Below, one piece after another: positions 1 through 4,871 of a stretch of DNA of 5,424 bases. Below the pieces are notes generated by a model. That model was not told where the DNA came from. It made no database searches and saw only the letters and a program-made list of their open reading frames with translations. Location of the stretch: positions 69,720 through 75,143 of the forward strand of contig KL568554.1 of NCBI GenBank assembly GCA_000715605.1, in the 5' to 3' direction. Positions within the stretch are counted from its first letter, which is position 1; every line of letters starts with the position of its first letter. This DNA is from Streptomyces speibonae. GTDB taxonomy: Bacteria > Actinomycetota > Actinomycetes > Streptomycetales > Streptomycetaceae. The position numbers were made by a program, and so were the translations under genes.

Positions 1-331
1 CGCCGTGACCTCCGCGCCGCTCACCGCCGTCGGCGACACCTTCGTCCTGGCCGCGCGCAGCGAGGAGCGCGGCGACCACCGGATCGAGAACCGGGTCGTC
101 GCCTTCACCGAGGACCAGATCCTCGGCTGGGCCCCCGGAGAGCCCGGCCGGCACCCGCACGGGTACCGCTTCACCTGGAAGCTCGTCTCGACCGACGACG
201 ACCGCACCGAGGTGACCCTCACCTTCGACTGGACGGCGGTCACCCACCCGGCCGTTCTGACGCGCATGCCGGTCGTCTCCACCGACGACCTCGACGCCGC
301 CCTGACCCGCCTGACGGCGGCCGTGTCATAG
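1..331 (+). CDS. SRPBCC / polyketide cyclase-like protein, C-terminal part (5' end outside window)
   Basis: The window starts inside this gene, and only about the last 109 codons are present. The GTG at 5 is in frame but is probably an internal Val, because the fragment begins in the middle of the domain. What is visible fits the C-terminal two-thirds of the SRPBCC (Bet v1-like/START) fold: strands ending in VVAFTEDQILGWAPGEPG, then YRFTWKLVSTDDDRTEVTLTFDW, then a closing amphipathic helix (TDDLDAALTRLTAAVS). The Trp in 'ILGWAP' and the 'TxVTxTFDW' strand are typical of actinobacterial members annotated as polyketide cyclase/dehydrase or lipid-transport-like. Such proteins bind small hydrophobic ligands in a cavity; the ligand cannot be inferred here. 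Its stop codon (TAG, 329-331) is followed at once by a broken-looking open frame. Confidence is good for the fold and none for a specific function. Confidence 0.75.
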   Translation, partial: AVTSAPLTAVGDTFVLAARSEERGDHRIENRVVAFTEDQILGWAPGEPGRHPHGYRFTWKLVSTDDDRTEVTLTFDWTAVTHPAVLTRMPVVSTDDLDAALTRLTAAVS

Positions 332-335
332 CCCG

Positions 336-779
336 ATGGCCAGTGCGGTCACAGAAGAGGAAGAGAATGGCGCGGGCTGCGGCGGCCGGACCGGTGCGGT
401 GATCGCCGGCACCCTGCTGCTCGCCTGCGGCGGCTTCGTCGACCACGGACTGCTCGACGGCGGGAACGAACCGAAGCGGTCCGCCGCACTGACGGTCGTG
501 GTGGCCTACGAGGCCGTCGGCAAGGGCCCGGTCGAGATCTTCTCCCGGGACCGGGACCGGGACCGGGACCGGGAACGGAGCTGGAACCAGGACCGGGACA
601 GGACCGGTGACCCCACCCGCCGTACGGGATGCCGCCCCGCCCCGCGAGCACACCACCCGGGCGCCGACCGCGGCCGCAGTGCGCTGCGAGGCGGCCGGGG
701 AGGCGGCCTGTACCCGCGCGGCCCACGCCACGCCCCCGCCTGCCCCACCGCGAAGACGGAGCCGGCGCAGGAGCGATGA
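336..779 (+). pseudogene. Probable decayed gene for a small secreted/lipoprotein-like (MmpS-like?) protein
   Basis: One frame is open from ATG 336 to TGA 777-779 (147 codons), but it looks damaged. ATG 336 has no Shine-Dalgarno, whereas a good one (GAGGA, 357-361) stands 5 nt before ATG 367 in another frame. That frame reads MARAAAAGPVR and stops at 400-402. A one-base slip there would join it to VIAGTLLLACGG, giving a plausible lipoprotein signal with a lipobox Cys (codon 426-428). The following segment LTVVVAYEAVGKGPVEIF resembles the first strand of actinobacterial MmpS-family proteins (V-Y-E-x-x-G-x-G), from memory. It then runs into a hexanucleotide repeat read as Arg-Asp. After about 605 a different frame (GTG 607 to TGA 811-813) looks at least as good by third-position GC and contains AVRCEAAGEAACTRA; its stop overlaps the next gene's ATG. 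I infer a frameshifted relic with repeat expansion. A functional novel ORF, or non-coding DNA, remains possible. Confidence 0.35.
546..599 (+). repeat. In-phase hexanucleotide repeat (CGGGAC)n
   Basis: Nine consecutive hexamers run without a phase break: four perfect CGGGAC units (546-569), then CGGGAA, CGGAGC, TGGAAC, CAGGAC and CGGGAC. Read in the frame of the relic ORF they give RDRDRDRDRERSWNQDRD; on the other strand they give Val-Pro repeats. The gradient from perfect to diverged units suggests slippage expansion at one edge. Confidence 0.85.
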
Positions 780-809
780 GTCCGGACGGCGGACGGAGTC
801 TGCCGTGGC

Positions 810-1667
810 ATGACTGCAATCACCACCACCGTCGACGTCAACGGGGCCACCCTGGGCATCGAGTCGTTCGGTGACGAGGCCGCGCCACTCGTCCTGCTCG
901 CCGGCGGGACGACGATGCTCTCCTGGCCCAACGCGCTCTGCGAGCGTCTCGCCGCCGGCGGGCGCCGTGCCGTGCGCTACGACCTGCGCGACAGCGGGGA
1001 GTCGACCACGGCGGATCCGGAGGCGCCCGCCTACACCCTGCGCGACCTCGCCGCCGACGCGGCGGCCCTCGCGGGCGCGCTCGGCGGCGGGCCCGCCCAC
1101 CTCGCGGGCATCGGCGTCGGCGGAATGGTCGCCCAGGTCGCCGCGCTCGACCATCCGGCCGCGTTCTCGGCGCTCACCCTGGCCGGCACCCGCGCCGTCG
1201 CCCCCGGCCCGCCCGACGACGACCTCCCCGACCACGACCAGGCGACGATGAGCCGGCTCTTCGCGCACGCGATGCCGGACTGGAGCGACCGCGAGGCGGT
1301 CGCGGACTTCGCCGCCGCCGGTGCGAAGATCCTCGGCGACGACCCGGAGACGGCACGCGCGGTCGCCGCGCGCATTTGGGACCGCACACCCGGCACCGCG
1401 CCCGCGGTCCAGATGGCCAACCAGCTGGGCATGGTGTTCTCCAGGCTCGACTGCACCCCCCGCTGGCGCGAGCGCCTGCCCGGGATCACGCTCCCCACAC
1501 TCGTCGTCCACGGCCGCCACGACCGCTTCTTCCCGGTCGGTAACGCGGAGGCGATGGCACGCGAAATCCCCGGCGCACGCCTGCTCGTCCTCGAGGACGC
1601 CGCCACCGCGATCCCGGACGCGGCGGCCGGCGAGGTGGCCGAGGCGATGCTCACGCTAGGGCTGTGA
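810..1667 (+). CDS. Alpha/beta-fold hydrolase, RdmC-like, apparently catalytically dead
   Basis: This 285-aa protein has the full alpha/beta-hydrolase layout and resembles RdmC-type methylesterases and related Streptomyces esterases (recognised from memory). The N-terminal strand and oxyanion loop read LVLLAGGTTMLSWP, then RAVRYDLRDSGES (the usual YDxRxxGxS), then a cap region at about 130-215, and the Asp strand LVVHGRHD (Asp238). Two of the three catalytic residues are missing. The nucleophile elbow, normally GxSxG, is G100-I-G-V-G104, with Gly102 where Ser belongs. The His loop, normally GxGHxxP, is D263-A-A-T-A-I-P, with Thr266 where His belongs. The fold appears intact with no frameshift, so it is probably expressed as a binding or regulatory protein rather than an ester hydrolase (inference). 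ATG 810 overlaps the TGA (811-813) of the preceding frame; a weak GGAG sits at 795-798. The 3' end overlaps the convergent membrane-protein gene by 12 bp. Confidence 0.9.
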   Translation: MTAITTTVDVNGATLGIESFGDEAAPLVLLAGGTTMLSWPNALCERLAAGGRRAVRYDLRDSGESTTADPEAPAYTLRDLAADAAALAGALGGGPAHLAGIGVGGMVAQVAALDHPAAFSALTLAGTRAVAPGPPDDDLPDHDQATMSRLFAHAMPDWSDREAVADFAAAGAKILGDDPETARAVAARIWDRTPGTAPAVQMANQLGMVFSRLDCTPRWRERLPGITLPTLVVHGRHDRFFPVGNAEAMAREIPGARLLVLEDAATAIPDAAAGEVAEAMLTLGL

Positions 1668-2318
1668 CCGTACGACGGCCACGCAGCAGACGGCGGCCAG
1701 TAGCAGGGCGAGGCCCGCGGGGCGCCAGGCGGCCTCCGCCGCCGAGCCGGGGAGGACGCGGTCCGTCGGTGCGAAGACCCCTTGCGGGTCGAAGACCATC
1801 GAGAGACGGTCGCCGGGCTCGGTGGCCAGGGTGCAGCTGCGCCACGCCTCGGCCTCGACGGGGGTTCCGTCCGGCAGCTCGGTGGTGCACGAGTTCTTGA
1901 CGTAGTCCCGGCCCTCGTACCGGTGCTCGTGCACCTCGGTCACCACGACGCTGCGGGTCTCACCGCGCTCGGCCAGGACGGCCTCGGCGGTGACGCGCGG
2001 GACCCACCAGGACAGCACGGCGCCCAGCAGGGCCACCGCGGTCAGCAGGACGCGGCCGGCATGGGTGAAGAAGAGGTACGCGGCGGTACCGAGCGCGAAC
2101 ATGATCCCGGCCACGAGAGCCGGCAGACGGTGGCCGGTCAACGCGCCGGCGACCGCGCCGGCGACGATGAGCACGGAAAGCCCCGCCCCCAGCAGGATTC
2201 CCTCCAGGAGCAGCCGCCTGGGAGGCATCCCGGTGAAATTGGCCGGCCCCCACATCAGGGCGCGAGAGCTGATGTCCGGTGCCGGACCGGACGGATCGTC
2301 GCGGTATCCGGGTCTCAT
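1656..2318 (-). CDS. Four-helix membrane protein with an extracytoplasmic loop domain, function unknown
   Basis: I do not recognise a named family. From ATG 2318 the product is 220 aa, with hydrophobic helices at about 36-60, 66-84, 88-107 and 199-216. Between helices 3 and 4 lies a polar domain (108-198) with two Cys (144, 162). By the positive-inside rule this domain faces outside, so a disulfide is possible. Its end, GDRLSMVFDPQGVFAPTDRVLP, recalls the 'GdxvxVxYDPxdP' ending of DUF3592-type membrane proteins; this is a weak analogy only. The ATG at 2318-2316 overlaps the TGA (2317-2315) of the peptidase-like gene upstream, an ATGA junction typical of translational coupling, so I prefer it. 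ATG 2333 (225 aa) is the alternative. A longer frame back to 2450 would lie inside the peptidase-like gene and is unlikely. The product is probably made together with, and perhaps partnered by, the upstream pseudo-peptidase. Confidence 0.82.
   Translation of the reverse strand: MRPGYRDDPSGPAPDISSRALMWGPANFTGMPPRRLLLEGILLGAGLSVLIVAGAVAGALTGHRLPALVAGIMFALGTAAYLFFTHAGRVLLTAVALLGAVLSWWVPRVTAEAVLAERGETRSVVVTEVHEHRYEGRDYVKNSCTTELPDGTPVEAEAWRSCTLATEPGDRLSMVFDPQGVFAPTDRVLPGSAAEAAWRPAGLALLLAAVCCVAVVRSQP
2315..2318 (-). other. ATGA stop/start overlap (translational coupling)
   Basis: On the minus strand the TGA of the signal peptidase-like gene (2317-2315) shares bases with the ATG of the membrane-protein gene (2318-2316). 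No clear Shine-Dalgarno precedes this ATG, so reinitiation by the terminating ribosome is the likely way it is translated. Confidence 0.65.
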
Positions 2319-2998
2319 GGACGGCCAGTCCATGGCGGCGCTGCCGCATCCGCGCTCCGGGAGCGCCGCCCGGTCAGGTGGCCCCCGATGCCCAGTCCGA
2401 CCCCGGTCAGCGCCAGCAGGGCTCCGAAGGCTCCCAGGGCCAGTGGCCACAGTGCCGTGGCCGACTCGGTCCGGACGCGGCCGCGCACATCGGAGGCCGC
2501 GATGCTTCCCGACTGTTCGCTGAGGGAGGAGCGCGAGTCATTGGCGACGGCTCGGTGATCGCCGAGGAGGAACAGTCGCCCTTCCGGGACGGTCACGTCG
2601 TACGGAGCTCCCGCCGAAGCGAGCCTGTCGCGCTTCACATACGGTTCGTCGATCTCCTTGCCGTTCACCGTGACGCGCCTACCGTCCCGGGACACCACGC
2701 GGTCTCCGCCCAGACCGATCACCCGCTGCACGGCCGGTGCGCCCCCGTACCGCCCCGGCACACTGACGAGGACGACGTCGCCGCGGCGTATCTCGTCTTC
2801 GCCGACGCGCTCAATGGTCAACTGCTCGCCCGGCGGATAGGTGGGCCGCATCGCGTCGCCCGCGACGGTGATCCGCTCCCGGTCCAGCACACCGGTGCGC
2901 ACGGTCCTGGCGGCGGCCCCCAGCAACAGCACCAGCCCCAGCGGAACCAGCACCCAGGCGGCGACTCTCAGCCCACGCCCTGCGCGTCGCGACTGCAC
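2315..2998 (-). CDS. Signal peptidase I-like (S26) membrane protein lacking the Ser/Lys dyad
   Basis: This 227-aa protein has the architecture of a type I signal peptidase: a short basic N-terminus, helix 12-30, the conserved boxes, and a C-terminal helix (183-206) such as several Streptomyces Sip proteins carry. Box B reads VAGDAMRPTYPPGE, where the family has G-x-S-M-x-P-T, so the catalytic Ser is Ala49 (codon GCG at 2854-2852). Box D reads AVQRVIGLGGDRV, where the family has K-R-V-x-G-x-x-G-D, so the general-base Lys is Gln91 (CAG at 2728-2726). Box E, GDHRAVANDSR (146-156), is intact. A real signal peptidase would cleave exported preproteins on the outer face of the membrane; this one should not, and may instead bind or scaffold (inference). 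GTG 2998 is the start, with AGAGAGGGG (3012-3004) 5 nt upstream. The gene is coupled to the downstream membrane-protein gene and separated from the upstream gene by a stem-loop. Confidence 0.9.
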   Translation of the reverse strand: MQSRRAGRGLRVAAWVLVPLGLVLLLGAAARTVRTGVLDRERITVAGDAMRPTYPPGEQLTIERVGEDEIRRGDVVLVSVPGRYGGAPAVQRVIGLGGDRVVSRDGRRVTVNGKEIDEPYVKRDRLASAGAPYDVTVPEGRLFLLGDHRAVANDSRSSLSEQSGSIAASDVRGRVRTESATALWPLALGAFGALLALTGVGLGIGGHLTGRRSRSADAAAPPWTGRP

Positions 2999-3003
2999 GA
3001 ACG

Positions 3004-3012
3004 CCCCTCTCT
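3004..3012 (-). promoter_or_regulatory. Ribosome binding site deciding the GTG start of the peptidase-like gene
   Basis: AGAGAGGGG on the minus strand ends 5 nt before the GTG at 2998-2996. No other in-frame start with a comparable site is nearby, and the protein begins with the expected basic stretch before its first helix. Confidence 0.6.
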
Positions 3013-3080
3013 GCCAAGTGACGTACGCCGCCGGGGCGCCGGACCCCCTCCGAACGGCATGCGCGCCGGAGGCGAGGGCG

Positions 3081-3118
3081 CCCGGTCCGCGCGTCGCTGC
3101 GGGTGCGCGCGGACCGGG
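3081..3118 (-). terminator. Strong stem-loop between the 140-aa gene and the peptidase-like gene
   Basis: A perfect 13-bp inverted repeat (CCCGGTCCGCGCG at 3081-3093, CGCGCGGACCGGG at 3106-3118) encloses a 12-nt loop. It lies 25 bp past the stop of the 140-aa gene on the minus strand. It has no T-tract, as is common for actinobacterial terminators. It implies that the peptidase-like gene has its own promoter between about 3010 and 3080, though none is convincing by eye. An attenuator or mRNA-stabilising role is possible. Confidence 0.6.
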
Positions 3119-3142
3119 GCCGTTCGGGGAGCCCGGAAGGGC

Positions 3143-3565
3143 TCAGCGGGACGCGAGGGCGCGCGGCTGCGAGGCCGCGGCGTGGGCGTCCATCCGTTCG
3201 GCGGCGAGGATCGCCACCGCCGTGTCGGCGCGCGATGCGGCGACGACCAGGGCGCGCCCCGCGAGGGCGTGGGCACGCCGGTGCAGGGCCGCCGCGTTCG
3301 GCTCCCGGCCGGTCGTGGGCGCCGACGCGCGGGCCGGCGTACGTCCTCCCCGCAGGCGGGTGACCTGCTCGGTGAGCCGCTCGGCCGCGGTGTCCAGATC
3401 GGCCGAGGGTGCCGTGGCGCGCAGTTCGTCGGTGACGGCGAGCAGCGCGGCGAGGTGGCCCGCGAGCTGGATGTCCAGTTCCTCCTCGCGGGACCGGCGG
3501 GGGAAGTCGTGGGTGGTGCCGGCCATCGTGCTGTGGACCGACTTGTCACGTATCGGCTCGTACAT
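3143..3565 (-). CDS. Small helical hypothetical protein (140 aa)
   Basis: I do not recognise a named family. The protein is soluble, Ala/Arg-rich and mostly helical, with no membrane segment or signal peptide. After a short polar start (MYEPIRDKSVHS) and a charged stretch (RRSREEELD), residues about 30-72 form an amphipathic helix pair (LAGHLAALLAVTDELRA, then DLDTAAERLTEQVTRLRGG). A proline/threonine linker follows, then a second helical block at about 92-135 (AALHRRAHALAGRALVVAASRADTAVAILAAERMDA). The ATG at 3565 is well supported by a perfect AGGAGG (3577-3572) with 6-nt spacing, and the codon bias is normal. It stands alone between alaA and the peptidase-like gene, with its own promoter and a possible operator just upstream and a stem-loop downstream. 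This suggests independent, probably repressor-controlled expression. Function unknown. Confidence 0.78.
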   Translation of the reverse strand: MYEPIRDKSVHSTMAGTTHDFPRRSREEELDIQLAGHLAALLAVTDELRATAPSADLDTAAERLTEQVTRLRGGRTPARASAPTTGREPNAAALHRRAHALAGRALVVAASRADTAVAILAAERMDAHAAASQPRALASR

Positions 3566-3571
3566 GGATGG

Positions 3572-3577
3572 CCTCCT
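3572..3577 (-). promoter_or_regulatory. Consensus Shine-Dalgarno AGGAGG
   Basis: The minus strand reads AGGAGG followed by CCATCC and then the ATG at 3565. This is the only perfect Shine-Dalgarno in the window and indicates high translation of the 140-aa protein. Confidence 0.75.
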
Positions 3578-3595
3578 GGGTGCTGACAGGAAGCC

Positions 3596-3624
3596 ATCCT
3601 AGCTTAGATTTCGTCTAAAGTTGA
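3596..3624 (-). promoter_or_regulatory. Putative promoter of the 140-aa gene
   Basis: On the minus strand a TAGGAT -10 hexamer (3601-3596), typical of streptomycete housekeeping promoters, lies about 31 nt upstream of the ATG. A -35 at 17-bp spacing would be TCAACT (3624-3619), which matches TTGACA poorly, so activator help or another sigma factor is possible. The surrounding bases (about 3591-3640) are markedly AT-rich for this genome. Confidence 0.5.
3604..3618. promoter_or_regulatory. Inverted repeat TTAGA-N5-TCTAA, candidate operator
   Basis: TTAGA (3604-3608) and TCTAA (3614-3618) form a perfect dyad around TTTCG. It fills the spacer between the predicted -35 and -10 of the 140-aa gene, where a bound repressor would block RNA polymerase. 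The shape suits a dimeric winged-helix regulator (MarR-like); the regulator is not in this window. It only loosely resembles the iron-box half-sites of IdeR/DmdR. Confidence 0.45.
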
Positions 3625-3638
3625 GTCGTTCACAAGAT

Positions 3639-3659
3639 CAGACGGATGGGTGCCGCCTG
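3639..3659 (-). terminator. Likely alaA terminator hairpin
   Basis: Directly after the alaA stop (3662-3660), the minus-strand RNA reads CAGGCGG, a 7-nt loop, then CCGUCUG. This gives a 7-bp stem with one G-U pair, followed by AUCUUGUG. The G-U pair becomes an A-C mismatch in plus-strand RNA, so the hairpin favours minus-strand transcription. Confidence 0.5.
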
Positions 3660-4871
3660 TCAGGGCTGGCCGTAGCCGTCCAGGAAGCGGCCGATCCGGC
3701 CCATCGCGTCCCGCAGGTCGGTGACCGAGGGCAGGGTGACGATCCGGAAGTGGTCCGGCTCCGGCCAGTTGAACCCGGTGCCCTGGACGACCATGATTTT
3801 CTCGCGGCGCAGGAGGTCCAGGACCATCCGCCGGTCGTCCTTGATCTTGAAGACATCGGGGTCGAGGCGGGGGAAGAGGTACAGCGCGCCCTTGGGCTTG
3901 ACGCAGCTCACACCGGGGATCTGGGTCAGCAGCTCGTAGGCCACGTCCCGCTGCTCGCGCAGCCGTCCGCCGGGCAGGACCAGGTCGTTGATCGTCTGGC
4001 GGCCGCTGAGCGCCGCGACCACGCCGTGCTGGCCCGGCATGTTCGCGCACAGGCGCATGTTCGCCAGGATCGTCAGGCCCTCGATGTAGGAGTCTGCGTG
4101 CGCGCGCGGGCCCGAGATCGACATCCAGCCCACCCGGTAGCCGGCCACCCGGTACGCCTTCGACATGCCGTTGAAGGTGAGGGTGAGCAGGTCGGGGGCG
4201 ACGGAGGCGGTCGGGATGTGCCGCGCGTCGTCGTAGAGGATCTTGTCGTAGATCTCGTCCGAGCAGACCAGCAGGTTGTGGCGGCGGGCGATGTCGGTGA
4301 GGCCCTTGATGACGGCCTCGTCGTAGACCGCGCCGGTCGGATTGTTCGGGTTGATGATGACGATGGCCTTGGTGCGGTCGGTGACCTTGCGCTCCACGTC
4401 GGCGAGGTCCGGCATCCAGTCGGACTGCTCGTCGCAGCGGTAGTGCACCGCCGTGCCGCCGGAGAGGGAGACCGCGGCCGTCCACAGGGGGTAGTCGGGC
4501 GCGGGCACGAGCACCTCGTCCCCGTCGTCCAGCAGCCCCTGCATCGCCATCACGATGAGCTCGGAGACGCCGTTGCCGATGAAGACGTGCTCGACGTCGG
4601 TCTCGATGCCGAGCGTCTGGTTGTGCATGACGACCGCCCGGCGCGCCGCAAGGAGCCCCTTGGCGTCGCCGTAGCCGTGCGCCGTCGACACGTTGCGGAG
4701 GATGTCCTCCAGGATCTCGGGCGGGCACTCGAAGCCGAACGCCGCCGGGTTGCCCGTGTTCAGCTTGAGGATGCGGTGACCGGCAGCTTCCAGCCGCATC
4801 GCCTCCTCGAGCACCGGGCCCCGGATCTCGTAACAGACGTTGGCGAGCTTGGTCGACTGGATCACCTGCAT
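3660..4871 (-). CDS. alaA: Alanine-forming PLP-dependent aminotransferase (AlaA type)
   Basis: This cytoplasmic fold-type I aminotransferase of 403 aa is collinear with E. coli AlaA almost end to end (recalled similarity, including KLANVCYEIRGPVLEEA, GNGVSELIVMAMQ, VPAPDYPLWTAAVSLS and PGVSCVKPKGALY). The AlaA reaction is pyruvate plus glutamate to alanine plus 2-oxoglutarate, a main route to L-alanine. The cofactor residues are all present: INPNNPTG at 173-180, Asp205 and Tyr208 in SDEIYDK, the Schiff-base Lys238 in FNGMSKAYRVAGYRVGW, and the substrate-carboxylate Arg376 in HFRIVTLP. Length and start match the family. ATG 4871 has no Shine-Dalgarno, but a TAAGCT hexamer 6 nt upstream suggests a leaderless mRNA. 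A hairpin follows the stop immediately, so it is probably monocistronic. The family call is very secure. The substrate is nearly so, although valine-pyruvate or other glutamate-linked activity cannot be excluded. Confidence 0.95.
   Translation of the reverse strand: MQVIQSTKLANVCYEIRGPVLEEAMRLEAAGHRILKLNTGNPAAFGFECPPEILEDILRNVSTAHGYGDAKGLLAARRAVVMHNQTLGIETDVEHVFIGNGVSELIVMAMQGLLDDGDEVLVPAPDYPLWTAAVSLSGGTAVHYRCDEQSDWMPDLADVERKVTDRTKAIVIINPNNPTGAVYDEAVIKGLTDIARRHNLLVCSDEIYDKILYDDARHIPTASVAPDLLTLTFNGMSKAYRVAGYRVGWMSISGPRAHADSYIEGLTILANMRLCANMPGQHGVVAALSGRQTINDLVLPGGRLREQRDVAYELLTQIPGVSCVKPKGALYLFPRLDPDVFKIKDDRRMVLDLLRREKIMVVQGTGFNWPEPDHFRIVTLPSVTDLRDAMGRIGRFLDGYGQP

Noticed and set aside
240..1520. 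Long minus-strand open frame (426 codons) antisense to the relic and the hydrolase
   Set aside because: It is the shadow of the high-GC plus-strand hydrolase gene; the protein is Arg/Gly/Val-rich with no recognisable motif, while the plus frame shows a complete alpha/beta-hydrolase fold.
2319..2450. Upstream extension of the membrane protein to a 264-aa product
   Set aside because: The extra residues would lie wholly within the peptidase-like coding region in another frame and are Arg/Gly/Pro-rich; the ATGA overlap start is far more plausible.
3618..3636. Rex-operator-like half site TTGTGAACG on the minus strand upstream of the 140-aa gene
   Set aside because: Only the left half matches the Rex palindrome; the right half (TTCACAA) is absent, so it does not meet the consensus.
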